The notes: generated by a model not told the origin, from the letters alone. A stretch of DNA of 22,731 nt from RGIG5299 sp045542315 (GCA_045542315.1 JAZQKU010000049.1:1-22731), one strand, 5' to 3'. Shown: positions 14,200 to 22,640, counted from the stretch's first letter. Program-made: numbers and translations.

Positions 14200-15498
14200 A
14201 TGCTTCTTACCGATAATTTGAATATTGAAAACGGCCACCTCACGGTAGGCGGAGTGGATACCGTTTATCTTGCAAAAAAATACGGCACCCCCCTCTACGT
14301 TATGGATAAGGACCTTATGGCAAAGACTGCCCGTGAATATAAGGGCGCCATCGAGAGAGCTTACGGCGAGGGAAACGGCAGGATCCTTTACGCCTCAAAG
14401 GCGTTTTGCTGCCTTGAAAGCTGCCGCTTTGCCAAGGAGGAGGGGCTCGGACTCGACGTCGTTTCGGGCGGCGAGCTTTACACGGCGCTTAAGGCGGGCT
14501 TCCCCGCAGAGCTTATCTGCTTCCACGGAAACAACAAGACCGACGCAGAGCTTAAAATGGCTGTTTTGAATAACGTCGGTCACGTTATAGTGGATAACCT
14601 TTTTGAGCTTGAAAGATTAAACGCCTTTGCTTTAGAGGCAGAGAAAAGGGTTAAAATAATGTTTCGCATAAAGCCCGGAATCGACGCACATACCCACGAT
14701 TACGTCCGCACCGGCTCGATAGATTCGAAGTTCGGATTTGCCCTTGAAAACGGAGAGGCTTACGAGATAGCAAAGGCCACCCTTTCGATGGAAAACGTTG
14801 AATTTACGGGAATTCACTGCCACATCGGCTCACAGATATTCGATATCGAGCCGTTTGAGGATGCGGCAGAGGTAATGCTTGAATTTATGGCAAAGATCAA
14901 AAACGAGCTTGGAATAACTCTCACCGAGCTTAACCTCGGCGGCGGCTACGGAATCAAATACACAGATTCAAACGATCCCGTGCCCTACGGTGCATATATT
15001 GAAAAAATCAGCATAAGAGTAAAGGCGGTCTGCGAAAGGCTCGGTCTTTCCCTTCCCTTTATCTTTATGGAGCCGGGAAGAAGCCTCGTGGGTCCCGCAG
15101 GCGTTACCCTTTACACTGCCGGAAGCATAAAGGAGATAAAGGGCGTTAAAAACTACCTTGCCATCGACGGCGGTATGACCGATAACCCCCGCTATGCGCT
15201 TTACAAATCGGAATACACCGTGGTTGCCGCCTCGAGAATGAACGACGCACCCGAAAAGGAATACACCGTTGCGGGAAAATGCTGTGAAAGCGGAGATATT
15301 ATTCAGGAGAGGGTAATGCTTCCCGAAATGAGATCGGGTGACATCGTTGCAGTGCTTGCAACGGGCGCATATAACTACTCAATGTCGATGAATTACAACA
15401 GAATTCCCCGCGCACCCGTGGTTGCTCTTTCAAATAAAGAGGATAAGCTCTGGATAAAGAGAGAGAGCTACGAGGATATTATCAAAAACGATCTGTAA
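14200..15498 (+). CDS. lysA: Diaminopimelate decarboxylase
   Basis: LysA is the PLP enzyme for the last step of lysine synthesis, from meso-diaminopimelate. The 432-residue product shows the PLP lysine in 'YASKAF' (Lys67), 'LDVVSGGEL' (85-93), 'HGNNK' (109-113), 'HCHIGSQI' (206-213), the phosphate loop 'LNLGGGYG' (244-251), 'EPGRS' (291-295), 'CCESGD' (361-366) with the catalytic Cys of the partner subunit, and 'TGAYNYSM' near the C-terminus. The ATG at 14200 has AAAGGTG upstream; an ATG at 14137 is inside mnmG and gives unrelated residues. Being downstream of mnmEG with one base between suggests co-transcription but no functional tie. Some related decarboxylases act on arginine or ornithine; the motifs favour DAP. 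Confidence 0.95.
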   Translation: MLLTDNLNIENGHLTVGGVDTVYLAKKYGTPLYVMDKDLMAKTAREYKGAIERAYGEGNGRILYASKAFCCLESCRFAKEEGLGLDVVSGGELYTALKAGFPAELICFHGNNKTDAELKMAVLNNVGHVIVDNLFELERLNAFALEAEKRVKIMFRIKPGIDAHTHDYVRTGSIDSKFGFALENGEAYEIAKATLSMENVEFTGIHCHIGSQIFDIEPFEDAAEVMLEFMAKIKNELGITLTELNLGGGYGIKYTDSNDPVPYGAYIEKISIRVKAVCERLGLSLPFIFMEPGRSLVGPAGVTLYTAGSIKEIKGVKNYLAIDGGMTDNPRYALYKSEYTVVAASRMNDAPEKEYTVAGKCCESGDIIQERVMLPEMRSGDIVAVLATGAYNYSMSMNYNRIPRAPVVALSNKEDKLWIKRESYEDIIKNDL

Positions 15499-15508
15499 GA
15501 GGTAAATT

Positions 15509-17248
15509 ATGAGAAAGGTAAGGGCTTTTTTCAAAAAGACCGCGTGCTTTGGCTTGTGCGCGGCGCTTTTCCTTTGCCTTTTTCTCGGGCTTGCGCCCGT
15601 AAGCCTTGCCGATGAGGTACCGATCACCGCGGTGACGGCAGGCGAAACGGTTGAGATAACGGAGGGCGCGGTTTTTGAGAACGTCTTGTTTTACAACGCA
15701 AACGAAATTTCGGTTTCGGTAAACAACGTGACCTTTAAAAATTGCAGATTTTACGGCGAAAACGGAGTTTCGATAAGCGGAGCCGAAAACGTTTCCTTTA
15801 TCGGGTGCGACTTTTTCGGGCAAAAAACCGCCGTTTCGGCGGAAAATGCCTCTTGCATTTCCTTTGAAGGCTGTTATTTCACCGAATGCGGCAGGGCGAT
15901 AGCCGCAAAAAACACCGATTTTTCTTACCTTTCCTCGGGCGGAAAAAGCGGATATATCAAAAACTGTTATTTCTATTCAAACGGTAATGCCATTTTTGCA
16001 GAAAATTCGGGCGAGATATCCTTTGTCGGCGGTCAGCTTTACGGCTCGGAAACGGGTATGCTTCTTAAAGGCGTTACCGACCTTTCGGTTACCGACACCG
16101 TTATTTTCGGCTCGGACACCGCCCTTTCGATGGCAGACGTCAAGGGTAAGATATCGGGCGTGCTTTTTTATCAGAACGGCTTTAACGTAAAAAGCGAAGC
16201 GAAAAACGCGGTGAAGATCGAGTTTTCGGCGTCGGTTGAAACGCCGCTTCTTTACCCCGACGATATCTCCTACGGCGTAACCCAAAAGGACTGCTCCTTT
16301 ATTTCCGCCGCCGATTACAAAAGCCGCTTTACCTTCAACAAGGAGGGTGAGCTTGAGGGGTTTACCGACACGGCGGGCGTAAGAGTTGAGGTGACGCGCG
16401 GCGCTCTTTTCTTCGAGCCGGATAACAACTATATTTTTATAAACAGAAATTCGTTATTTCTGAATAATCTCCTCTTTTGCAAATGCGAGGTCTTGTTTTC
16501 CGAAAAGGCCGAGCTTTACGGAGAGGTGAATTTAAAAACCGTTAACAACGCCCCGTGGATAAACGGCGGCACGAACAAAATTACCCTCGAAAGCGAGGAC
16601 GGCCTTCGCTTTACCTCAAGTCTTTTCGGGCTGCTTTCTCCCCTGAAGCACGCCGAATGGAAGCTTTCGCTTGAGGGCAGGTTCGCGGTTGACTATATTG
16701 CATTTTTGCCCGATATTTCCGTTAAAGCCGAGCTTGTTTCGGAAAAGGTTATAAGGGTCTCCCTTTCGGGATATTCGGCGCCCGTCTTTTCGGATTCTCC
16801 CGAAATAACGGTTGGGGGAACAAGGGTGCCGTTTGAGGTCTTCCCTGCGGGCGGCACCGAGGCGTATCTCGTTTTTGAGAAGGATATTTCCCGCGCGGCA
16901 AGGAAGATGACGGTTACCGTGAAGGGTGAAAGCCTTTCGGAGCCGTTTGCCTCACTCCTTTCGGGCGGCGACGTTTTGGGAAGAAGTCCCGAAAAGGAAG
17001 CGGAGGATTTTTCGCTTGACAGCGTGGAAATATACAAAGAGTATAAGCTTGATTCAAGGGTTTCGGTTCCGAAAAAGGATATTTTCCCGATTCTTTTAAA
17101 TGCAGGCGTGGCCGTTTTGGCGGTTTCTGCTCTTGCGGTTTTGGGATATTTCTTAATAACCTTCCTTTCAAAGCGCAATCAGATAAGAAAGTTTGCCAAA
17201 AAAGGAAGAAGAGCTCTGAAAAACAGAAGAAGGTCAAACCGCTTTTAA
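15509..17248 (+). CDS. Surface-exposed right-handed beta-helix protein with C-terminal membrane anchor
   Basis: The 579-residue protein has a signal peptide (1-34, with SLA before DEV) and a C-terminal membrane segment (about 530-553) followed by a 26-residue, strongly basic tail, so most of it faces outside. Residues 55-230 form regular turns: 'KNCRFYG' 77, 'IGCDFFG' 98, 'EGCYFTE' 120, 'KNCYFYS' 151, 'VGGQLYG' 173, 'TDTVIFG' 195 and 'SGVLFYQ' 216. The period is about 22 residues with one nine-residue insertion, as in parallel beta-helix proteins of the pectate-lyase fold, often polysaccharide binders or lyases. No catalytic residues could be identified. Residues 380-490 look like beta-sandwich domains. 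The ATG has GAGGT upstream. It lies 10 bases after lysA and before a peptidoglycan carboxypeptidase. Substrate unknown. Confidence 0.8.
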   Translation: MRKVRAFFKKTACFGLCAALFLCLFLGLAPVSLADEVPITAVTAGETVEITEGAVFENVLFYNANEISVSVNNVTFKNCRFYGENGVSISGAENVSFIGCDFFGQKTAVSAENASCISFEGCYFTECGRAIAAKNTDFSYLSSGGKSGYIKNCYFYSNGNAIFAENSGEISFVGGQLYGSETGMLLKGVTDLSVTDTVIFGSDTALSMADVKGKISGVLFYQNGFNVKSEAKNAVKIEFSASVETPLLYPDDISYGVTQKDCSFISAADYKSRFTFNKEGELEGFTDTAGVRVEVTRGALFFEPDNNYIFINRNSLFLNNLLFCKCEVLFSEKAELYGEVNLKTVNNAPWINGGTNKITLESEDGLRFTSSLFGLLSPLKHAEWKLSLEGRFAVDYIAFLPDISVKAELVSEKVIRVSLSGYSAPVFSDSPEITVGGTRVPFEVFPAGGTEAYLVFEKDISRAARKMTVTVKGESLSEPFASLLSGGDVLGRSPEKEAEDFSLDSVEIYKEYKLDSRVSVPKKDIFPILLNAGVAVLAVSALAVLGYFLITFLSKRNQIRKFAKKGRRALKNRRRSNRF

Positions 17249-17272
17249 CGCGGCTTGAGAAAGGTAAGGATC

Positions 17273-18247
17273 ATGAAAAAATTCGGCGCAATAATTTTTA
17301 TCGCGGTATATACCGCGGTCATCACCTTTTCACTCTGGTTTACCGTGGGCAAAGCAGACGAGTCTTTGGGCTCCTCCGACGTCGGCGTTTCCTCGGAAGC
17401 AAGCTCCGAAATCACATCAAGCGAGGCGAGCTCCGAAATCACATCAAGCGAAGCGAGCTCCGAGGCTTCGAGCGAGGCGTCAAGCGAGGTGTCGAGCGTT
17501 CCCTTAAACGGCTATGAGGAAACCGAGGGCTATCTTTCGGAAAACGGCGAGCGCTATCTTTCCTACGCCGCTAAATATAAAAAGCTTACCAAATCCGAGG
17601 TGGTAAGATACGTTAATCTCGGATTCGATAAGCCTTTTTACACAGATATTAAAGAGTCGCCGAACAAGGATAACTATCTCGTTTTGGTAAACAAATATTA
17701 CAACCTCGGCGAGGATTTCGTTCCGAAGGATCTCAAAGCACTTCCGAAGGCGTATAGAAGCACCTCCTATACCGTTGAGCTTGCGGGCGACGCCTACGAC
17801 GCCTTTATTGAAATGTCCGACGCCGCGGCGGCAGAGGGATATGCCATAAAGGGCCAGTCGGGCTATCGCGACTATGCAAAGCAGGAGCGTCTTTACAACA
17901 AATATCTTGACGACGAGAAGGGCAACGTTGCGGCGGTTGACCTTTACAGCGCCCGTCCGGGCCATTCCGAGCACCAGACCGGCCTTGCCATTGACGTTAC
18001 CGACGGTGTTAAGTCGATGGGAAACTTCGGCAAGACCGAAAGCTATAAGTGGGCAAAGGAAAACAGCTGGAAATACGGCTTTATTATCCATTATACAAAG
18101 GAAAACAAATTCATCACGGGATACGACACAGAGGAATGGCACCTTCGCTACGTAGGAAAAGACGCCGCGAAGGAAATATTCCAAAGCGGCGTCACGATAG
18201 ACGAATATTTAATGGGAAAGATAGAAGCTACCCAAGCTCAGAGTTGA
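17273..18247 (+). CDS. VanY-type D-alanyl-D-alanine carboxypeptidase (peptidase M15B)
   Basis: The 324-residue enzyme should remove the terminal D-Ala from peptidoglycan stem peptides outside the membrane. It has an N-terminal membrane segment or signal (6-25), a Ser/Glu-rich linker (about 39-75) and an M15B domain. The domain shows 'GQSGYRDYAKQERLY', the zinc motif 'SEHQTGLAIDV' (His234, Asp241) and 'EEWHLRYVG' (Glu288, His290). The ATG at 17273 follows AAGGTAAGG; a TTG six codons earlier is less well placed. No VanS/VanR or van ligase genes are near, so this is housekeeping wall trimming, not glycopeptide resistance, as far as the window shows. Its last 20 bases overlap the convergent DUF6062 gene. 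Confidence 0.92.
   Translation: MKKFGAIIFIAVYTAVITFSLWFTVGKADESLGSSDVGVSSEASSEITSSEASSEITSSEASSEASSEASSEVSSVPLNGYEETEGYLSENGERYLSYAAKYKKLTKSEVVRYVNLGFDKPFYTDIKESPNKDNYLVLVNKYYNLGEDFVPKDLKALPKAYRSTSYTVELAGDAYDAFIEMSDAAAAEGYAIKGQSGYRDYAKQERLYNKYLDDEKGNVAAVDLYSARPGHSEHQTGLAIDVTDGVKSMGNFGKTESYKWAKENSWKYGFIIHYTKENKFITGYDTEEWHLRYVGKDAAKEIFQSGVTIDEYLMGKIEATQAQS
17396..17490 (+). repeat. 27-base tandem repeat encoding a Ser/Glu linker
   Basis: A 23-base core (AGCTCCGAAATCACATCAAG and 3 more bases) occurs at 17402 and again 27 bases later at 17429, followed by shorter degenerate SSEA units. In protein this is EASSEITSS twice, then repeated EASS. Copy number may vary by slippage while keeping frame (multiples of 9 bases). 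Confidence 0.85.
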
Positions 18248-18893
18248 GCGTTTTGATTATTCTCTCGGGAGCGTCCTTGAAGTCGCCCCATTCGGCGTCG
18301 GCGTTTCTGTAATCGAACATCTTTGTAAAATCGGTTATATCCTTCGAGAGAGAGGAGAGGTAACGCTCCTCGGTTGCGGTGAGATATTCGGCAAATTTCT
18401 TGTAATCGGGCTTTTTAAGACGGGATCTGGCAAGAGTCAAAAGCTTTGCGTAGTGAGGAATGCAGTAGCATTTCTGGTCACGCACCTTCTCGCGGAAGGA
18501 CTCGTCCTCGGCAAAGAGCCAAAAGAGGTTTAAATAGATATTTTCAATGTAATTTTCAATTCGCGTGCAAAGATAACAGCTTTCTGAAACTGCCGAAAAT
18601 GCCTTTGCCTGCGCCTCGGGACCTTTTTTAAGGTTTTCGGAAAGCTCGGCAAGGTGGCTTTCAAGCATTAAGGCAAGCGGAAGCTTCCTTCTTGCAAGAA
18701 GCATCTTTTTGAAATGGTCGGGGCAAAAGCCAAGACGGTTTGTGGCAACTCTTATATCGGGCTCCATCATCGAGGCGCCGAGTATAAGCTCAAGCTCGTT
18801 GTTTTCAAGGGTTTCGTAAAGCGAGCAGATGGGACAGCCGCATTTTTTATCAAAAGCCTCGTTTATTGGAATGGTATATATCTTCTCGGGCAT
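18228..18893 (-). CDS. DUF6062-like protein with two CxxC/CxxH pairs
   Basis: The 221-residue cytoplasmic protein resembles DUF6062 of Clostridia ('EKIYTIPINEAFDKKCGCPIC' type start). It has two similar cysteine modules: C20-P-I-C23 with C57-P-D-H60, and C106-Y-L-C109 with C144-I-P-H147, each suited to bind one zinc ion (inference). Extra cysteines are at 18 and 142. The remainder is helical and charged. It is read from its own promoter (18925-18953) against the flanking operons, and its end overlaps the VanY gene by 20 bases. The Shine-Dalgarno site (AAAGG, 11 bases before ATG) is weak. No function is known to me; a redox or nucleic-acid role is possible. Confidence 0.75.
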   Translation of the reverse strand: MPEKIYTIPINEAFDKKCGCPICSLYETLENNELELILGASMMEPDIRVATNRLGFCPDHFKKMLLARRKLPLALMLESHLAELSENLKKGPEAQAKAFSAVSESCYLCTRIENYIENIYLNLFWLFAEDESFREKVRDQKCYCIPHYAKLLTLARSRLKKPDYKKFAEYLTATEERYLSSLSKDITDFTKMFDYRNADAEWGDFKDAPERIIKTLNSELG

Positions 18894-18924
18894 ATTTCAG
18901 TCAGCCTTTCAACGTTTTTTTACT

Positions 18925-18953
18925 ATTATACACCAAAAAGGAGAAAATGGCAA
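18925..18953 (-). promoter_or_regulatory. Promoter of the DUF6062-like gene, overlapping the ogg ribosome site
   Basis: On the minus strand TTGCCA (18948-18953) and TATAAT (18925-18930) are 17 bases apart. The spacer contains the AAGGAG (18938-18943) that serves ogg on the other strand, so the divergent genes share this short control region. No convincing plus-strand promoter was found. Confidence 0.75.
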
Positions 18954-19769
18954 GTGGAGTACAGACTTTCGGAAAATTTAAACCTTGCGGTTACCTTCGA
19001 CTGCGGTCAGTGCTTCCGCTTTGAAACGGTTGAAAACGGTGTTACCGAGGGGGTCGTGGGAGATAAATTTTTAAGGGCCTACGTCAAAAACGGTGTGCTT
19101 TACACCGAAAACGACCCGAAGGACGATGAATTTTTCATAAATTACCTCGATTTAAGAGCCTCATACGAGGAGCGTAACCGCGAAATATTAAAGGGCGGCG
19201 ATGAAATTATAAAAAAGGCTGCCTCTCTTTCGAGCGGTCTGCATATACTCAATCAGGACCCGTTTGAAACGCTTATCTCCTTTATAATCTCGCAAAACAA
19301 CAACATTCCGAGAATTCGCGGAATAATAGAGCGCTTTTGCGAGCTTTACGGCGAGAAAAAATGCTTTAACGGAAGGGAATATTACGCCTTTCCCACCCCC
19401 AAGGATTTAAAGGGAGTTACCGCCGAGGATCTTGCCCCGATAAGAGCGGGATTTCGGGCAAAATATATTGCCGATGCGGTGGAAAAATGGAACAAAAATG
19501 AAATTCCGATTGATTTTCTTTACGAAGGGCCTTATAATGAATGTAATGAGATTTTAAAGTCGGTAAAGGGTGTGGGCGACAAGGTGTCGGCATGCGTGCT
19601 TCTGTTTGCCTTTCACCGTCTTGATGCCTTTCCCGTTGACGTGTGGATAAGGCGCACGATGGAAAGCCTTTACGGCGATCTTGACTATACGCGGTTCGGG
19701 GCTTATCCCGGGCTTGCACAGCAGTATTTGTTTTACTATTCGAGATATTTGAGCGGAGGAAAGATATAA
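18954..19769 (+). CDS. ogg: 8-oxoguanine DNA glycosylase/AP lyase (OGG1-like)
   Basis: This base-excision repair enzyme removes 8-oxoguanine. The 271-residue product has the OGG N-terminal motif 'FDCGQCFRF' (15-23), the 'ISFIISQNNNIPRI' helix (108-121), the helix-hairpin-helix 'VKGVGDK' ending at the catalytic Lys210, and 'PVDVWIRR' with the catalytic Asp229. It belongs to the OGG1-like group known in Clostridium, not to MutM. I start at GTG 18954, ten bases after AAGGAG; the ATG at 18947 is in another frame and soon stops, and an in-frame ATG far upstream (18714) would run through the opposite gene. The next gene starts one base after its stop. Confidence 0.93.
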   Translation: MEYRLSENLNLAVTFDCGQCFRFETVENGVTEGVVGDKFLRAYVKNGVLYTENDPKDDEFFINYLDLRASYEERNREILKGGDEIIKKAASLSSGLHILNQDPFETLISFIISQNNNIPRIRGIIERFCELYGEKKCFNGREYYAFPTPKDLKGVTAEDLAPIRAGFRAKYIADAVEKWNKNEIPIDFLYEGPYNECNEILKSVKGVGDKVSACVLLFAFHRLDAFPVDVWIRRTMESLYGDLDYTRFGAYPGLAQQYLFYYSRYLSGGKI

Positions 19770-19770
19770 A

Positions 19771-20838
19771 ATGGCAGTTGTGAGAAAGAAAAAAAAGAGC
19801 GCGGCACCGGTGCTGGTATCGTTTTTGTGTATGGCGGTGCTTCTTGGCGTGTGGGCGCTTGAAAGATTTGTTATATCCACCTCGGAGGGACCTATCGGAT
19901 TGCCCTCCTTACCTCCCGTTTCAAGCGAACCGAGCAGCGACACCGGAAGCTCGGAGCCCGAAATAGTTTACACCACCCTTATCGAGGAGCCCGAAAACGG
20001 ATATTGGTATTATAAAAGCGAGGCTGTTGAGATAACGATAACAAAGGAATACCGCGAGTATATCGGCTCAAACGGCACCACCAAGAAAAAGAGCAACACT
20101 TTTATCTGCGACATAAAGATCGCCGACGGCCACGAAAACGCCCTCTCCCGAAGCATATCTCAAAAGGGCTTCGGAACAGGCTCGGCTTACCGCGAAAACA
20201 CCTTTGATATGGCGGCGGCAAACAACGCGATCCTTGCCATCACGGGCGACCAGTACGGCTACGTTAAAAACGGTATCGAGATAGTTCACAGTCAGCTTTA
20301 CCGCTATTCCGTGCGAGATAAATTCTTCGTAAACGTAAAGCAGGACAACACTATGGAGATACTCAAGGCGGCAGATTACAACGATAAGGATTCCGCCATC
20401 TCCCTTCTTACGGGCGGCACCAAATTCACTCTCGACTTCGGTCCCGCGCTCGTTATAAACGGCGAAGGGGTTACCGATTTTTCCGCTTATAACAACATAG
20501 GCAACTGGAATCCCCGCTCGGCGATAGGATATGCGGGCAAAAACCATTTCTATTTCGTGGTCATCGACGGCTCCAGAAGCGACAGCGACAACAAGGAAAG
20601 CGGCGGCGCAGGCTTTAAGCATATGAGAGATCTTTTCCTTGAGCTTGGCTGCACCGATGCCTATAACCTCGACGGCGGCTCAAGCACCACCCTTATTTTC
20701 AACGGAAAAAGAATAAACAATCTCTATGAAAACCGCATAAACCTCTACGACCTCGTTGCGATAGTCGATATCCCCGTTTTCGCACCCGAGGGTGAGGTAA
20801 ACACCTCGGTTCCCGAGAGCCAAGCACAAGGAGAATAA
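19771..20838 (+). CDS. Phosphodiester glycosidase (NAGPA domain) family exported protein
   Basis: The 355-residue protein starts with a basic stretch (RKKKKS), a membrane anchor (about 12-30) and a Ser/Pro/Glu linker (50-65), then a NAGPA-type domain. Family marks are 'AILAITGDQYG' (153-163), 'FGPALVINGE' (223-232), 'NPRSAIGY' (247-254), 'FVVIDGSRSDSD' (262-273) and 'NLDGGSSTTL' (299-308). Related enzymes split phosphodiester-linked sugars (the human member uncovers mannose 6-phosphate); bacterial relatives are found on the cell surface, so wall-polymer or exopolysaccharide processing is likely but substrate is open. The ATG follows GGAGG in the end of ogg, one base after its stop. It precedes a GT2 enzyme. 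Confidence 0.9.
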   Translation: MAVVRKKKKSAAPVLVSFLCMAVLLGVWALERFVISTSEGPIGLPSLPPVSSEPSSDTGSSEPEIVYTTLIEEPENGYWYYKSEAVEITITKEYREYIGSNGTTKKKSNTFICDIKIADGHENALSRSISQKGFGTGSAYRENTFDMAAANNAILAITGDQYGYVKNGIEIVHSQLYRYSVRDKFFVNVKQDNTMEILKAADYNDKDSAISLLTGGTKFTLDFGPALVINGEGVTDFSAYNNIGNWNPRSAIGYAGKNHFYFVVIDGSRSDSDNKESGGAGFKHMRDLFLELGCTDAYNLDGGSSTTLIFNGKRINNLYENRINLYDLVAIVDIPVFAPEGEVNTSVPESQAQGE

Positions 20839-20841
20839 GCT

Positions 20842-21861
20842 ATGATAATCGTAATTCCCGCATATAAGCCCGACGAAAAGTTTTTGAGATTTCTCGATGA
20901 CATCTATTCCCGCACAGACTTCAAGGTCCTTGCTGTTGACGACGGCGGCGGAAGCGCCTACGACGGCATTTTTGCCGAGGCAGAAAAAAAGGGCGTGGAG
21001 CTGATAAGATACACCCCCAACAGAGGAAAGGGCTTTGCTCTTAAAACGGCATTTAAATATATTGCCGAAAAATATCCCGATGAATACGTGGTCACCGCCG
21101 ATTGCGACGGTCAGCACACCGTTCCCGATATCCTTTCGGTTGCCGCCAAAACAGAGGGCAAGAAAAATACCCTCGTCCTCGGCTGCCGTTCGATCAAGGA
21201 TATGCCCCTTCGCTCAAAGGCGGGCAACTCAATAACAAAATTTTTCTTTTATATCTTCACAGGCAAAATGCTAACCGAGACCCAGACGGGTGTAAGAGGC
21301 ATCACTCCCGACCTTTATATTCCCTTCTCGGAGATAAAGGGTAACCGCTTCGAATACGAGATGAATATGCTCTTCGAGGCCGCCGATAACGGAAGAAGCT
21401 TCGAGGAAGCGCCTATATCCACTACATATATTGAGGATAACAAGTCGACCCATTTCAACGGCCTTTTGGACGGTTATCGCATCTATTCCCTTATGGTGAA
21501 AAACAGAGCCGCGGAGTTTTTGGGCTTTTTTGCCTTCAATATAATGGCGCTTATCCTTTCCCTTACCTTCGGAGATCACGATTCGTCCGTACCTCTGGTT
21601 CCCATACTTCTTGCCTCAATAAGCTTCAGGCTTCTCGTAATGCTCCTTACCGACTTTTTAAAGGAAAAAAAGCTTAAAAGCTACAGCCTTTTGGAAATAA
21701 TAACGGGTGTAACGGCCTTTCTGGCAATCGCGGGATTTTATTTTCTTGCGGTGGCGGCGCTCGGTCTTACCGTTGTTGAGACGGTCTTTGCGGCAATTCC
21801 CGTTTCCTTTGCGGTAAGATTTTTCCTTCGCGCAATAAAGCTTAAAATTAAAAGAAAATAA
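20842..21861 (+). CDS. Family 2 glycosyltransferase with C-terminal membrane domain
   Basis: The 339-residue protein has a GT-A domain of the dolichol-phosphate-sugar synthase type: 'IIVIPAYKP' (2-10), 'VDDGGG' (32-37), 'NRGKGFALK' (60-68), 'DCDGQH' with the metal-binding aspartates (87-92) and 'TQTGVRGI' acceptor loop. About residues 225-330 hold four membrane segments, in the place where GtrA-like domains occur in related two-domain proteins. It probably moves a hexose from a nucleotide donor to a polyprenyl phosphate on the inner face of the membrane, for surface glycans. AAGGAG lies before the ATG, three bases after the preceding stop. Donor sugar and end polymer cannot be read. Confidence 0.9.
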   Translation: MIIVIPAYKPDEKFLRFLDDIYSRTDFKVLAVDDGGGSAYDGIFAEAEKKGVELIRYTPNRGKGFALKTAFKYIAEKYPDEYVVTADCDGQHTVPDILSVAAKTEGKKNTLVLGCRSIKDMPLRSKAGNSITKFFFYIFTGKMLTETQTGVRGITPDLYIPFSEIKGNRFEYEMNMLFEAADNGRSFEEAPISTTYIEDNKSTHFNGLLDGYRIYSLMVKNRAAEFLGFFAFNIMALILSLTFGDHDSSVPLVPILLASISFRLLVMLLTDFLKEKKLKSYSLLEIITGVTAFLAIAGFYFLAVAALGLTVVETVFAAIPVSFAVRFFLRAIKLKIKRK

Positions 21862-21869
21862 GTGATTTT

Positions 21870-22619
21870 ATGAAGCAGTTTCACATCGACCTTGAATACG
21901 GCGACCTCGGCAAATACGTGATCTTAACGGGTGATCCCGAAAGAGTGGAGTATCTTGCCTCGTTTTTGGAAAATCCCACCTTTCTTGCCTCTAAAAGAGA
22001 GTTTGTAAGCTATGCAGGTACCCTTTTGGGAGAAAAAGTGGGCGTGCTTTCAACGGGCATCGGCGGACCGTCGGCGGCGATTGCCGCCACCGAGGCGGTG
22101 AAGTGCGGCGCCCATACCTTTATAAGGATAGGCACGGCGGGCGGCATAAAAACCGACGTCAAGGGCGGCGATACCGTTATAGCCTCGTCTGCCGTAAGGC
22201 AAGAGGGGACCTCGGATCATTACGCACCGAAGGAATATCCCGCGGCGGCAGACTTTGCGGTGACCGAGGCTCTTGTGAATGCGGCAAGGGAGGAAAACAC
22301 CTCCTACCACGTGGGAGTTATTCAGAGCAAGGATAGCTTTTACGGTCAGCACGAGCCCGAAAAAAGCCCCGTTTCGGGGGAGCTTCTTTCAAAATGGGAG
22401 GCATACCTTAAGCTCGGAGTGCTCTGCTCCGAGATGGAGTGCGCGGCGATCTTCACCGTTTCCGCTTCGCTCGGCGTGCGCGCAGGCGCCCTTCTTCATA
22501 TAATGTGGAATAAGGACCGCCGCAAGCTTTCCCTTCCCGATGACGACAGCTTTGAGATGGAAAACACGGCAAAATGCCTTATTTCAGCCCTTAAAAAGCT
22601 GATTGAAGCAGACCGATAA
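21870..22619 (+). CDS. udp: Uridine phosphorylase
   Basis: The 249-residue protein is a nucleoside phosphorylase of the PNP/UDP family, converting uridine and phosphate to uracil and ribose 1-phosphate. Marks are 'VILTGDPERV' (17-26), 'STGIGGPSAAIAATEAV' (61-77), 'RIGTAGGI' (86-93), 'RQEGTSDHYAP' (110-120), the 'SKDSFYGQ' segment (153-160) and 'SEMECAAIF' (187-195), whose E-M-E contacts the ribose. The 'EGTSDHYAP' and 'KDSFYGQ' forms resemble uridine phosphorylases more than purine enzymes. Shine-Dalgarno is weak, so it may be coupled to the upstream gene, eight bases away. It may be co-transcribed with the glycan genes by chance. Full length. Confidence 0.93.
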   Translation: MKQFHIDLEYGDLGKYVILTGDPERVEYLASFLENPTFLASKREFVSYAGTLLGEKVGVLSTGIGGPSAAIAATEAVKCGAHTFIRIGTAGGIKTDVKGGDTVIASSAVRQEGTSDHYAPKEYPAAADFAVTEALVNAAREENTSYHVGVIQSKDSFYGQHEPEKSPVSGELLSKWEAYLKLGVLCSEMECAAIFTVSASLGVRAGALLHIMWNKDRRKLSLPDDDSFEMENTAKCLISALKKLIEADR

Positions 22620-22640
22620 ATAAAACTTTTCTCCACCCAA

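Noticed and set aside
17273..18247. Glycopeptide resistance from the VanY-type gene
   Set aside because: No vanA/B-type ligase, vanH, vanX or two-component regulator is present. The M15B enzyme alone fits normal wall trimming.
18947..18949. ATG as start of ogg
   Set aside because: It is in another frame, three bases after the Shine-Dalgarno site, and its frame stops after about 25 codons. GTG 18954 opens the frame with the OGG motifs.
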